In this document: in pieces, positions 1-14,500 of the stretch
Layout of the letters: every line of letters begins with the position of its first letter
Position numbering within the stretch: position 1 is the first letter of the stretch
Assembly: GCF_026151205.1 (NCBI RefSeq)
Contig: NC_087078.1
Location: forward strand, 16,013,118 to 16,077,117
Direction: 5' to 3'
Length of the DNA: 64,000 bases
Source of the DNA: Bolinopsis microptera
Lineage: Eukaryota; Ctenophora; Tentaculata; Lobata; Bolinopsidae
Notes under the pieces: model-generated
The model's database searches: none
What the model was told of the DNA's origin: nothing
What the model saw: only the letters and a program-made list of their open reading frames with translations
Made by a program: the position numbers and the translations under genes

Positions 1-2450
1 CCTTAAGAAGTTAGGGGCAATGATCTACTGATGGGCAATCGATATGTGCCGACATTCACCTTTTCGGGGCACTCCAAATCTTCCAAATCTGTGCTGTCGA
101 CCAATTTCCGCAGCAAAATTAATAACTATGACGCACAAAAATTCAATCCTGGGAGTTAAGGTCACGAGTTCTGTACATGCTTAATTCATGTTTCTTCGTG
201 GCTCCAGTTCATTGTCTCAATGTTTAGCCCAACTGTTTCGGAAATAGTTCACCCGAATTTTCGGAACAGAAAATTCATAAAAAATTCCTGACTTACAGAT
301 AAAGAGCCATTTATAACGAATTCTATGAAATAGTGTCAGAATTCTACGTATCGTCTAGTTCCCCACATTGAGAGAGGTCAAATTGACGCATGCCTAGATT
401 TAACGGAGACAACTGCAAATGCCCGATGAAAGCCCCCTCACGTGCATAAGACCACCCCAATTCAAGCGGACAGGTTAGTAGCGGAGAAGGGGCGTGGAGT
501 TTGATCTCCGACTGTTAACTCAGAGTCAACCTGTACCACCTAGTTCACACTTCACACTCCAGCAATTATCACAGTGGAACTGCCAGCAGATCTTCAGATT
601 TAACGGCATGAGTTCTGGTGGTGCACCTCCAACATTTGAGAGTTCTATCGGCAGACAGAACAATGAACAATGCAGACATAACAATGAACTTTGGTTATTA
701 TAATCAGCGGGAAAATATAGTTCGGACGACTGATTACAGTTTCCTTGAAACCTCACCCCTTTCTGAAGTCTGTACAGTGTACCCCAATAACCGAGCATAA
801 CCCGCCCACGTGCAACTCACCCCACCAAGTGCAACTCACCCCACCACCCTTCACTGCACATCAATAATTGTATAATAATTACAACTACCACCATAATACC
901 TGGAAGGCAGGTTTCCAGTCCTGGAGATATTCCGTGTGGTATGGTGTTGTGACCTGGTCTCCGTTACTTGAGCCTGATCCCAGCGAGCTGAACGCACTAT
1001 CCTGATCACCTGGTGGAAGTGGTGTGGTGATTAGTTAATAGGTTTAATTAAGAGGTAATTAGTTAATTGGTTTAATTGAGTAATTGAATAGGCCCATGTC
1101 AGGGTATCAAGAAGTGATGGGTTGATGAGAAGCTGGCTGGTCATGAAATATTGGAAAGTTTAAGTAATATTATAACCCCATACGAGTGTAACCGTTTATT
1201 ATAAGCCGGCTTAAAAACACTTTGAATCTTTAGTCTCAGCTACTCCCTTCTAACGATGTTTATTCTAGCTATGTAAAAGGAAGTTAGAACCGAATTATAG
1301 CCAGGTACATATTGGTTCTCCTTCAATTTCTTATCCCTTCTACTAGGTACTGAATAATCTTAACTTAAGTAAATAAATCCGTAATAACTCGTAAATGTTT
1401 GGATCTTCCGAGCTACTCGCGTCAACATCCAAATTGAATATTTCTCCTCCATTAAAATTAGCCAAATTGAACGGTGCACACCATTGCTACATCACGATGA
1501 TTTGCACATCAAAGCAGGGGTATCATTACCAATCTGTTGAAATCTATAAAACTCAATCTTCCTATCGATCAGTGTCACTCAGCCACTGTAACACTGTATC
1601 TAGACCGGTACGAATGACTTAGTATATCGGTTACCATTAACAACAGGTTACCATTAACAACCTATAATTTTGCACAGGTTTGTCTGAGGGTGATCTCAAG
1701 AAGGAAAGAAGGGAGTTGACCCCTGCAAATGATCAGATCAGTAATTAATGAACTTCAAATGAACTGTTGGTACGAATAAACAACTATTTAGAGTCTCCTG
1801 GTATGCGTTTAAAGGAACAAATTTCTATTCAACTTATTCATACTCTTGTCTAATTCTTAGACTACTTTCTTATCTCAATGTGATAAACGTGGATTAGTAG
1901 CATGATCATTCAAATAAAGGCTGTATAAATGAGTATTTAATCTATAATTCAACCCCTAACAACTTCTACAAAATAATTGCTACCGAAACATTAGGGAAAT
2001 AACGCTTTACATTGAAACGCAGGACATTTCAGACATCTTAGATTTAGATGAAGATTCTTTACTTTGATGTGAGTTCTATTCAGGGTTGACAGATGGAATT
2101 AGAGGGGTTAATTTCGTGTCGGGGACAGGATTAAAATATAGGGTATGGCGGCGCTGTAGACTGTAGAGAGGGTTAAAAAGGGCTCGGTCACGCGGAGCTC
2201 ACTGGGATTATTTAAATAACGAATATTCAGTTAACTTGTCGTTGACTCACTATAATAAAATTATTGTTTGTTTTATCTAGGAGATTATGTGGTTTATGTG
2301 AATATGACAGACGAAAGTGTATTATAATATCCAATATTGCAGACATTACCTCTGATGAAAATTAATATAAACTCTGTCATGACAAACCCATCTCAGTTAG
2401 ACTTTAGTTTACTTAACCAGTAGTCGAGACACGAATAATAATCAATCCAA
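1..2450. other. Non-coding flank downstream of the cadherin gene
   Basis: I see no gene here. The short open frames overlap on both strands and have no recognisable domain. The part next to 2451 must contain the cadherin 3' UTR, but I found no canonical AATAAA on the minus strand within a few hundred bases of its stop. Two short direct repeats are visible: a near-duplicate of about 18 bp around 808-846 and a 16-bp duplicate of GGTTACCATTAACAAC around 1630-1662. Confidence 0.6.
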
Positions 2451-5400
2451 CTAATCCATAGAAACGAAACTGAAATCCAAATCAGGATCTATTGTGTTTC
2501 CTGCAGTGGGGTCTGGACAGTAGTTTCGTCCAGAAGTAGTCGGTATTAAAAAATTAACAAAAACATCCATTAGCTTCCAGTACAAACCTAAAAAATGATT
2601 CGATTTGTCGATAACGCTGACATCGTCATCTATATCTGCTAACTTGTTGAAGAGATTATGAGCGTCAATAACTGCGTCACCTTCACCACCTCCTGCAATA
2701 TTACACAATATTAGTATAACATAATATAACATTAGCTGGTCGCCAATGGCAACGGTGCAATATTTACCTAGTCAATGAGCTATTTACATGGCAAAGTAGA
2801 AGGTAAGTTAGAAAATGTATGTCAGGATAATTTTCCGCTATCAAGGATGCTGGAAGCCTTTATGTTCATGATTGGTCAAAGGGTGTAAAATTGTTTGAAT
2901 AATTTATCAAAAATGTTTTGACTTCCACCGTAAATTTATCACCATATCATGGTTTTTAGGCTCACATTGTTCACCTGAAATTAAGATCGTGCGCCTAATT
3001 TCCCAGATTTAAATTATTTGAAATCTAATTATAACATGAATAAATTCAGCCGGACCAGCCAACACATTTTAAAAATACCTCACACAATCACGAACAGGCC
3101 TGATTTCTACAGTAATTCGCAACATCTTCACCCGTAAGCTGGTACAGGGGTAATGTGACGGTAGTAGCCTTGTTTGAGGAGACTAACTAATTAACTTATA
3201 CTAATTAACTAACTACGCTAATTTTAACCGAGCAGTTTCCTGGGTTTCAGAGACAAAGTGATGTGATGTAATAAACAGCAAGGGCCCTTGTACAAATATA
3301 GTGTACTCATACCATAAGAAACATTGCCTATTGGACACCTTACAGACACTGTATACTTATAGTGTGTACAGACGGTACCTTTTACGGTACCTTTTGAACA
3401 TCTTTAAACTCGGCTCTTCGACCACCTACAATCCAAACGCTCGTTCAACTGTTTACTGTGTGATTGTCCCAAAGGATCAAAGAAGATCAAAGGGGCTCAA
3501 AAACAATCTAACACACACTCAAATATTCCGGCACATTATTAATGATTAATCATAATTGAAGAATAATTATGAGTTTTATGATAACGGCTACCATACTCAG
3601 ACGATTTCGGAAGCATCAAATGGCCTACCATTTGAATCTATCGGCAAAAATACTCTACAAACTATATTTCTATGGTTACTTGAGTTGAGTACATAAAATA
3701 TATTCTGTACATAAAATATATTCTGTGAAATAGAAGTCGCCACCACTATAATTTATAAACCGTCATTGTTATAAAGTATAAAATTATAGTTGTTTTCAGG
3801 GATAAGACATCTGGTTATTACCAGGGTAAACTTGTACAAAATGTAATACCAACAATGAATTATAAATTAAATAATTAGTGAACTAATTACCTTCACTGCC
3901 GAACACGTGTACGCTCTCACAGCTCCCAGTTCTAGCGAGGGATCCAGTCAGACGGTGTGGTATTGCTGATACTTGGACATCGTTCCTCATATCTGGAGGG
4001 GGCAGTTTTTTAGTTTATCTGTCAGTTTGTTAGTTTGAAAACATGGGTTGAAAATATCGTGTACAGTACTTCATGAGTAGTACAGTACTTCACAATGATA
4101 ATCCGCCTCCCCAACCAAAACATTTAAGTTTGTTAGTTTGTGTGTTTGTTTGTTTGTGTGTTAGTTTGTGTGTTACACAGTTTTAAGTTTTTATTTATCA
4201 GTCTGTTTTTTACAACCTGTTTGCAAGGTGGGACAGACAAAATATCAAACCCTATACATGAAGATTGGAGTGTTCATGTATAAATTTAACTTAATAATGA
4301 ACTTAATAATTATGTATAGAGTGTCCGTTATCAGATTAGTGGTGAAATATACAGGAGTACTGTAATACAGTACATTCTAGTTTCAAGTATGCCGACTTAA
4401 AGTGGTGCCTGAACGGTGGACACGTTTGGCAAATTAGAAAATTGGAAACTGTTAAAAAATTAGTGACGTTTAAACTTTAAAAGATGAAGTATCATGTACG
4501 TTCATAACAGGATCCTCGTGATAGCCTAGACAGAAAGCACGTGAGATTTATAAAACATTTCCTTGTGTTTGACTTACCAGATAATACTGTAGAAACACTC
4601 ATCTTGTGGGGGACTGTTTTATCTCTAACGTTGAGATACCCGGGATTGGAGGATGTGTGGTATGAAGAGTCTCCCATTTCGAATAGTGGTGTGTCTCTGA
4701 ATTCTCCTCCCAACTGAAAAGACACAGTGGTTAGTTTGAACAAAGGATCAGATTATTACAGCTTTCAAGCCGAAATTTCTTACATAGCATCAATTACTAA
4801 ATAAAATTTCCCCTTTTTTACAGAAATATTCTTTGCTTTAAGTTCGAACGCTATTAATGATTATTTGAAAGGTTTTATTTAAAATAAATGTCCCGAATTT
4901 GAAGCTATACAGAAAATAAAATTTTCACACTGGCCTCTTTCTTTTTGTTTGTTCAACAAATTGCCGGACGATTTGTACATTTACAGCCTAATTTGAAGTA
5001 TGAATGGTATGTGTCTGAATCTCTGTCTGTGCTATTCAGCGAGAGGTGTAATACTTCCATTCAACTCAGTCAAACACAATAAACTTAACAATGTTAACAA
5101 GATTCTAAACAACATTTGAGGTATTACGAAGTGCGGTATGTCAATCGGAATGAAATTACACACGAAATTGAGTAAAGAGTGTAACTTTAGATCGTATAAG
5201 ATATTTGACGCAAACACTAGTAATAGCGTTTCTTCCTCATCTACTAATATAACCAGGGCCATAGTCCATACAGTACTAAAATTCCACACAGTTGGCATAT
5301 TTTAATTTTTAGATGAAATCCTATCAACCAGCCTATAGTAACTCTGACATAAAGTATAACTATTCTTACCTCGTCAACAGAGTAAGGGGTATGTTTCGTG

Positions 5401-5507
5401 GTAACGTTTCTCTTTATTTCACTGAACCCTGACATTTCTTGTAATACTATGTCAATTTCTTTTTTTTCTATGTCACTGCTGTGATACCCACCGTCCCCGG
5501 TTATATT
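2451..5507 (-). CDS. Cadherin exons 24-27: cytoplasmic tail
   Basis: Four exons (5507-5370, 4713-4578, 3992-3891, 2692-2451) encode the last roughly 205 residues. The tail is rich in Ser, Thr and Asp. A tyrosine-containing NPGYLN motif and several Ser/Thr clusters could be signalling sites, but I recognise no known protocadherin CM1/CM2 box or classical beta-catenin site. The final exon has a hydrophobic-aromatic patch (LGLYWKLMDVFVNFL) and ends SFVSMD followed by TAG. Function of the tail is unknown. Confidence 0.8.
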
Positions 5508-8500
5508 CTGTGAGGAACGGATTGTAGATTAGAGGGGATGATAAATTCAAAATATCGTCAAACAGTTACTCATCAAAGTTAATATATTCTGCTATTGTTC
5601 AGAAAGCGAATTTTCTCTTGCTGATTACAGGCGCCATGATAAGATATGTGCCTTGGTTTAAAGGTTTAGAGAGAGATGTCACACGTTGAATGCTGGTAGT
5701 ACATTTGAAGAAGTAAGATTGGAAGTGGTTCAAAAATCGCCTTCACTGGGACTAATTCACGAAGATTCTAGGAAATAAAATAAATGATTCAGTTTAACTC
5801 TCGGTTCTAAAAATTTGAAGTTGCACAGAAGTCAGAAGGGTGGCCGTCTCATTTTTTATTATTTTTAAATTCAAAATCAAAGCTACAAAATAACAGCTTT
5901 TATTCGGGAGAATTCTGACATTTAATTTAATATTCGAAAATTCTAGAGAAAAAATGCGATAGCATATTTTAGTACGCCCCATGACATTTAGTTCCCAAAT
6001 TTTACAGTTGAGTTCCAGGGTTGAACAGGTTCCCGATAAAGAGCTGATAATAAAAACTCTGTTCACGGTCCAAGGGATTTGGTGAAGTTTCATTGTAACC
6101 GCTTCAAGTTTTCATGGAAACGTTAAATGGGCCCACCAATTCCTTGATTTAATTTTCCGGAATATTTTTATTCTTATTTAATAGCAATAATGCTAAAATT
6201 TTAAAATTAGTTGGTGACACTGTACCCAATATTACGATTCTTTGAGTTGGTAAAAAAGCCATACAATTTCCAGAAATTTAACATTTCTAAAGATAAGATT
6301 TGAAACTTCATTCTATTACAACATCATGCGCGCACATTTTAAACAAAATATATTCCATACTTTTTCGAGGATTCCTTTATCAGTGCAAACAATACGCACA
6401 ATTCCACGATATTTCAGAATCACTTTCACGGCATTTCTCCCAACATGCTCTCGTAACCATGACAACCACTCTTCACCATCTAATTAACTTTCCAGAACCT
6501 CTACGGACGCCCAACATAGAACTCCAGAACTACTTAACAGCACTGAATCAGATCTAGCGTGATTTAACAACTTTATCTAATTTCCATTAATTTGACACTC
6601 CATTCAATTCGATATAACGAAGTAGGCATGTATTATATTACGCCGTTTTCGGTGCAATGCAAGGAATGGTGCAGAGTTATTTCATTAAAATTTGGGTACC
6701 TATATTGTGATAATCCAGTCAAGAGACCTTTGGTTTTATTGATTGGCTATTAGATCAAACAAGCAATGCTGCCAAGAAGATTTGCTTTGTCAGTTGTGGT
6801 CAAATATTTGACCACAGATTAGTAGAAAAGGGGCGAAAAGATCTTACAAAACTTTGATGCTGTTGCAGGGCTGCACTGGCAAAAATTTAAGAATACACAA
6901 CCTTGCAACAGCAATTAAAAAATTACTAGATCGTTTCTATTTTTGAAAATTTGGACGCTGCAAATGAAGAACAAAATTTACGATTGGAGTGACAAACGTA
7001 ATGATGGTTGACTTCCTGTCTCGAACAAAGGTAAGCAATTGTTGAGGACTTGGTTGAATGATTTCACGCTTTCAGAAAGGCACAATTAATGTGTAGGTGC
7101 AAAGTGCTTTTGTATAGGTTATATGGGGTGTTTATTGGAGTTTCCAGCAGTTTTCGAACTCCCAAAATCAAGTTAAAAAAGGTGAGAATTGATCAGTTTA
7201 AAACTCTATTCAGATCTAATCTCCCAATTAAGGCGTCCATCAAATGTTAGGTTTTATGAAAAAGGTTTGCTTCACAACAAGATTCTGACCGTGAACATGG
7301 GAGTTCTGAGAGAGTCTCGTGTACTCTAGAGCTGATAACCTAGAGAAGGGCCAATGGAATAAGATTGTGGAAACTGGAACTTTCATGAAGGGTTCAAATT
7401 GGATTATTATGTTGCTCTAACCCTTTTTCCAGCCACTCAGGCAGACACGTTTAAGTTTTATCAGCTGACAGTAATTTTCGAATTTCCACATCTTAAATTT
7501 TAAACTGGACTATTATATATATATTCCCGACATTCAAGAATCTAAGTTTTTAGATGTTTCCCATAGAAGCAGAACGATTTTTTGCTTGCTTGAATATCAA
7601 AAATATTCCTAAAAAACTTCTCAATCTCCTCAGAAAATAAACAGAGAAACCCAACTCACCCGGCCATCTTTATCAGTGTAAGCAGTAGGATTGACGTAAG
7701 TAAGATCCTTAGAACCAGACTTAGCCTTCCTCCGCCTCATCACAATGAAGATACACACTAATATCAGAATGATGAGAAGCAGACCACCTCCTGCTGCCGC
7801 TCCAATTATTACCACCTGGGAGATGTTCTGTACAGCTGTTAGATTGGGAATAAACATGACTTAATAATGGTTTGGAGGTTTGTCGTCTATGAGGCATGAT
7901 AATATGACAGTAAATAATAGATAAAACACTTATTATGGCCTTATAATAGGCTCGTAAACGCTGGTAAATGAGAAATGAACGGCATATTATTTTCACAGAA
8001 ATTGCTAAATTTCTAAATCCAAGGAATATTTGACGATATCATCCTAACTAACCTGGTCAAATTATTTTCAATCAAAGAAATTGCTAAATTTCTAAATCCA
8101 TAGAATTTGCGGATATTGGGTCCCACTAACCTGGTCATTGCCACCTGTGTAAGGATACACACTGATATCCACAGCAGCTCTAGCAGACAAGTGCTCCTCC
8201 TCCTCAGACGGACTATCTCTCACTTCTACTTCTAGTCGCACTGTGTGGAATACTGACCCTGCAACGGTTTTATAGTACAGTTTCAGCTCTTACTGGTGGT
8301 GAAATGGCTTCAAATCAATACCACAATAGTGCACTAGGTACTGTGCACTAGGTACTATGTACTGTGCACTAGGTACTATGTACTGTGCACTAGGTACTGT
8401 GCCCTAGGTACTGTGCACTAGGTACTGTGCACTAGGTACTGTGCACTAGGTACTGTGCACTAGGTACTGTGCACTAGGTACTGTGCACTAGGTACTGTGC

Positions 8501-11500
8501 ACTAGGTACTGTGCACTAGGTACTGTGCACTAGGTACTGTGCTAGGAACCGACCGGAAATCCGGCTGAATCCGGTTCCGGCCGGATATCCGGCTTCAAAA
8601 TCCGGTTCCGGTTCCGGCTCCGGCTGGATTTTTGCCGGATTTCAGTTTTTTTACCGAAAAAAAAATCAAAAAAATATTTTCGGCTAATAATGAACAGGGT
8701 AGCCTGAATCGTGGAAAAAAAGTGGTTTTCAGAAAAACTTTAAAAAAATTTTGACTTAGAAGTTTTTCGGTCCGAGTCGTTCTCGAGACGTACCTCCTGT
8801 ATCGAGAGCTCCCGCTTCCGAGCTCGTGTTGCAAAGGGGAGGCCTGCCTTCCAAGATCACATTACCGGGGGAAACCTCGAGTCCAGAATTGTGTATCGAT
8901 GGGTAGGTGCGGACTTCGAAAAACCGAAAAAATATTTTCGGCTAATAATGAACAGGGTAGCCTGAATCGTGGAAAAAAAGTGGTTTTCAGAAAAACTTTA
9001 AAAAAATTTTGACTTAAAAGTTTTTCGGTCCGAGTCGTTCTCGAGACGTACCTCCTGTATCGAGAGCTCCCGCTTCCGAGCTCGTGTTGCAAAGGGGAGG
9101 CCTGCCTTCCAAGATCACATTACCGGGGGAAACCTCGAGTCCAGAATTGTGTATCGATGGGTAGGTGCGGACTTCGAAAAACCGAAAAAATATTTTCGGC
9201 TAATAATGAACAGGGTAGCCTGAATCGTGGAAAAAAGTGGTTTTCAGAAAAACTTCGAAAAATTTTAACTTGAAAGTTTTCGGTCCGAGTCGTTCTCGAG
9301 ACGTACAGCTCCTGTATCGAGAGCTCCCGCTTCCGAGCTCGTGTTGCAAAGGGGAGGCCTGCCTTCCGAGATCGCAAGGAAATTTTCCGGCAACATCCGG
9401 CAAAAACCGGCAAAATCCGGCTGCCTTTATTTCACTCTGAAACCACCGGTTCCGGTCCGGCAAAATCCGGCTTGCCGGATTTGAGATCCAAATCCGGCTG
9501 AATCCGGTCCGGCAGCCAAAACCCCAATCCGGTCGGTTCCTATAATAACTGTGCACTAGGTACTGTGCACTAGGTACTGTGCACTAGGTACTGTGCACTA
9601 GGTACTGTGCACTAGGTACTGTGCACTAGGTACTGTGCACTAGGTACTGTGCACTAGGTACTGTGCACTAGGTACTGTGCACTAGGTACTGTGCACTAGG
9701 TACTGTGCACTAGGTACTGTGTACTAGGTACTGTGCACTAGGTACTGTGCACTAGGTACTGTGCACTAGGTACTGTGCACTAGGTACTGTGCACTAGGTA
9801 CTGTACACTAGGTACGGTGCACTAGGTACGGTGCACTAGGTACTGTGCACTAAGTACTGTGTATTAAGTACTGTGCACTATATGCTCTGGATTATGTACA
9901 CAGCAGAGTCTTACTGGTACAAAACGGATTTATATCAGTACTACGTATTACGTGTAGGAGGCATGCATATTTGCATATATTTGCATATATTTGCATATAT
10001 TTGCATATATAGCAGGTTAGGTAGACTCTTTTTCTGTAAGACTTCTCGAATGAGGGTGAACCCACGTCGAAATCAGAATGCACGGTGAGAGGTGGCGTAT
10101 GCAACAGACGTAGCGGATAGCCTAAAGTCGCTTTCACAAGTAACAGCTAATTACGAATATAATGACTTTTTCACTAATTCAAAAGTAAGTATGAGGACAA
10201 ACCCACACAGAATTTAGACATGCTGTCTATAATTAAACATGTTGTCTAGTACGGTCATGTCTAGAAAATCATCAATTTCAAATTCAATCATTGGCTAACC
10301 ATCTCAATTCAGTTCTGAACTCCACCATCATTACATATTACAAAAAATTGTGTTACCGAACTTTTAGGTAAATTGGTTGCGCAAGGATTTAAGTTAGCTG
10401 CTTTGCGCAACAAGTTTGTCAAGTTTTATAAATCAAGATTAAATATTTGGGGTAAATATGGTAGTGATATTTATGATGAATTTATTGAAATGTTTCAATC
10501 ACCTAATATTATTTTGTAATTTGTATCGACATATATCGTTTTTCAGTTATATTAGTTACCTAATATCTATTAATTATTCTAGTATTTGTGATTAATTTGT
10601 ATTGATTTATTATTTGTGACTTATAAATTAGTAACCATTATTTTACCGTCTAAAAATTTTTTTTTTGTCAAAAATTAATTTTATGAAGGAGTAAGTTGAC
10701 AAAAGATGCGCATTCGTATATTCATTTATTGCATGTTTAATTTGTTTTTTGTGTTTAATTTACGATTATTTGCATTTGAGATTCTGCGATTAAATTTATT
10801 TTGTTGATTGTAATGTTGTGATATTGCATAATTTATTGTAAATGTAATATATGTTTCAGAAAATTATGTAATGTAATGCGATGGAGGTTCTTTAAGCAGG
10901 CAATTCCAGTCCAAACCCTGGAAACATGACATAAAGGATTTGTTTTACTTGTTGCATGAAAAGCACTAATAGATATGAAGAAGCGTATATATACCTAGAA
11001 ATATGAATCAATATCAAGAACCATTGGGAGCGGCCTCTGTTTTGAGAATTAGAAGAGGAAAAGTCAGCACCAAGTTCAGTATTTTTACACTAGACGGCTG
11101 ATGACGCTGGATTTACGAGGTATTATAGTACACGGAGCACTAATCCAAGTACTACAGCACGTTTTTTCATGATGAGTATTTTAAAGTCGTTTAATAGATC
11201 GAACACGTAGGTTTGAGTTTGTATGCGGTTTTCATTGTTATTTTTTCCTAGCAATTATTTGCGGTCCATTATCATGGGTGTCCTATACATCTAAATCTGA
11301 ATATGATGAGATTTACCAGATTCGTCGACACTTCTTTTGGAAGAAGCATCCTCGTCCAAACTGCGTTTCCTTCTGCTGTCCTCATTCTGTTGTTTCACTC
11401 GCATGATCTCTCCAGTGCTGCGCTTTATCCTCCAACCTGAAATTAAAGGCGTTTAGCAATATCAATAAAAATCAATCGTAATATGGCTGGCTGGCAGCTG

Positions 11501-14500
11501 CTGAACGATTTATTTGAACGATGGTTCAAATTTAAACTCATCCTTGCATGCAACGAAACGATTGTAATATTTTATTCATTGTAACTAAACAAATTGTGCA
11601 GGTAGCCATGTTGCGGGTTCTCCTGACAGTGGCTCTCCTCTCGGTGGTAGCGAGTAAGGTATCGAACAAGGAATGGGAGCACTTCGAAGGTGCCACAGAT
11701 GAGTCTCTAATTCTGGGGCACCCTGCGGCAATCAATGCAAAGAAGATGGCCACCCTAATGCAGAGGCAGGGAGTTGTTTCAACCTGTCGCTACATTCTTT
11801 TCAAGGCTAAGAAGAATTTCTGGGATGCCAGAGATGCATGCAAGTCTGTTGAGTGGCCTTTCAGTCACACGGGAGCTTGGCTGGCCGATGTCCATAACAT
11901 GGATGAGAACATGGATATCAGAATTTTACTGCAGTTAGCCAATGGAATACATAACGAGGGATCACATTTCGACCGTGCCAACTGGGCATGGATCGGCCTG
12001 GAGAAGACGCAGAACAACGACTTCATGTTGGAAACAGAGGACCGTGGAGAAGAAGGCTTTAAACCAGAAGAGTGGGAATGGCAAGATGGAACTCACCCCA
12101 ACTTTACACATTGGATGAGAAACCAGCCGGACCAGGAGTACAAAAGACCCTACAAGGATTACCAAAGGTTTGTCATGGTCAACAAGAGGGGACGATGGGA
12201 TGACACTTTTGGACAAATGGAGGCACCTTATGTCTGTAACTACTGTGGAAGGTACATCGTCATAGCTGAACATGTTACTTGGTATCATGCCAAGGATCTG
12301 TGCGAGTCGTACGGTTTGACCATGGCCATTGTAGACAGCAAAGAAGACAACATTGAGCTGGGATGGGCAGCCAACACCACCTTCGGACCTATACCAGAAG
12401 ATCAGAGATGGGATGATAACAACTGGATCTGGCTGGGCACCCAGGAAGTGATGGATGATGCTGAGGTCGGGACAGGAGAGTGGATCCACCACAATGGAGA
12501 TGACATGAAGTGGGCACCCAAATGGGACAGAAAGAGGCAACCCGACAACAGGGTGAGGAAGAAAGGTGAGCAAGCAGTGGTGGCTTTCTCTAGACTTAAC
12601 TGGAGGTGGGACGACTCTTTCGCTTGGAGGAAACGACCTTTTGCTTGCATGTGCCCTCATAGAGCTTGCAGCTACGATCATGTCTGGAAAGGTGGTCCAG
12701 GTAGCGGCGAAGATGGTCCTCGTAAGTTGAAAAAAGAAAAGGCTCCTGATAGCCTTTAAGATTTTAGACTGAAGTAGAATATGGACTTTGAATTGAAACT
12801 TTTGTGATGGAATCATCTAATAAAATTAAGCCAGTAAGATGCATGGAATCTAGAATGTTAAATAAAATATCAAAGTTAACTCTCTGATGAAATTTTGTTT
12901 TTATTTGTAAATTGAACTAGAAGCTAAATATCTTTTTGTTGCTGTCCTATAATAAGTTTTATAAAGTTTTGGACACAAACATGTATTTCAATAAGTATAA
13001 CAACTAGCAGGTCAATTCTACCATTTTTTCTTCTCGACACTCCCTGGTGTCCTTACTTAACAAAATATCCCTTATTCCTCCCCCTCCTCACCCTTGAAAA
13101 AGTGAATAAAAATGTCATGTCTGTATCATCTACAACATTGGCAATGATCGCTCCGAAAAATAGCCCATCCCGATTCAGCTAGAATAAGATGCGGCTATCT
13201 TTACACAAGCCTTTCGAACGAGGTCAAAAGGAAATCGCGGCACGTGCAGAATCGCGATTTTGCCCATTCCCTGCGACAAATCGCGATTTTTGACGTTTGC
13301 CGAGACAAACAGATCTTCGCGACAAATTGCGAATATTCCAGTTCTCTGAGGACCAAATTTGCGCATTCTCCTTTAAATCCGAGGGCCAAATATCACGTTC
13401 TTTATAATTATGGAACTAATCACATCCAAAGCCTTCCGAATGTAGGTACGGACCGAAAAAGTATTTTTGGCTTATAATGCTCAGGGAAGCATGAGACATA
13501 AACAAAAGTAGTTTCCAGAAAAGCTTTGAAAATAATTTCGATTTAGAAATTTTCGGTCCGAGTCATTCTCGATGGGTACAAGGAAAGTGCCTCAATATGT
13601 AAGTTACTCCCCTTGTTTCTATATAATAAACATAACTTTTATAATAATTCTTACGTACGGTAATAATTATAATAATTTTATATTATCACTAGAAGCCGCA
13701 CAGACCTACTATCTACACACAAACCGACTAGTATTTTTCATTACCCTAACCCTATGAACCAGTGCATCCCTTATTCATAATTCGAGTAACAACATCATGA
13801 AGAAGAGTCTGTTTAGATCTTAACACTTAAGATTATTAATATAGATGCTATTGTTTTGCCTAACGAGCCTGTCGCTCCCTAATCTATCTATACTAACAAG
13901 CTAGTTAACAAATTTATGACATCTAACTTAATGCTCTGCAAATACATTATCTTTCGCCGCAAATTCACCGCGATTTTGCCTAGTTTGACTTGTCGCGGCG
14001 CCGCGATTTTTGGCCTAAATAATCGCGATTTTTTTGTCCTTGCTTTCGAACGACTCTACTGATGACTCTAACATGGAGGTTGCAGCCCCACAAGAACCAA
14101 CTGACCTGTTTCTGGACCTTTGCAAGTCTTACGTGCAAACAAACTGGGATGATGTCCATCACAACTCAATTAGCACTGGATGCGACTTAAGACAATAATT
14201 CATATGAACCCTACCTGCAGAGTGCAGGGGTCCACATGAACCAACAGACCTCCGATCTGTTTCCGGACCGTACCAAGTTTAATGTACATCTGGAACGATG
14301 TCTCACTTCACCTGTCTACCCCCTCCCCTCCTTACCATACCCAGCCATGTCGGCGCCATAGGCCTACAAAGGCCTTAGTCTACCACTACAATTTATAAGA
14401 TGATAATATTATGTTGAACTAGAGAAATTTAAATTACTATTTACATGTTACTAGGCCTTTGCAACAGTTTCTTAAATAGAGGCCCCTCTAGCTCCAACTC

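Noticed and set aside
494-800. Overlapping frames on both strands near the left edge
   Set aside because: Mutually overlapping, short and without similarity to known domains.
6300-6557. Plus-strand frame of 85 codons
   Set aside because: No ATG start, no domain, ordinary intron composition.
8595-9556. Minus-strand frames beginning MQHELGSGSSRYRRY
   Set aside because: The same peptide appears once per 258-bp unit; it is a translation of non-coding repeat DNA in the inverted-repeat element.
11962-12816. Long minus-strand frame (284 codons) opposite lectin copy 1, and similar ones at 15981-16892 and 19379-19804
   Set aside because: They mirror the lectin coding sequence in the antisense frame, have no domain, and recur only because the lectins are paralogues.
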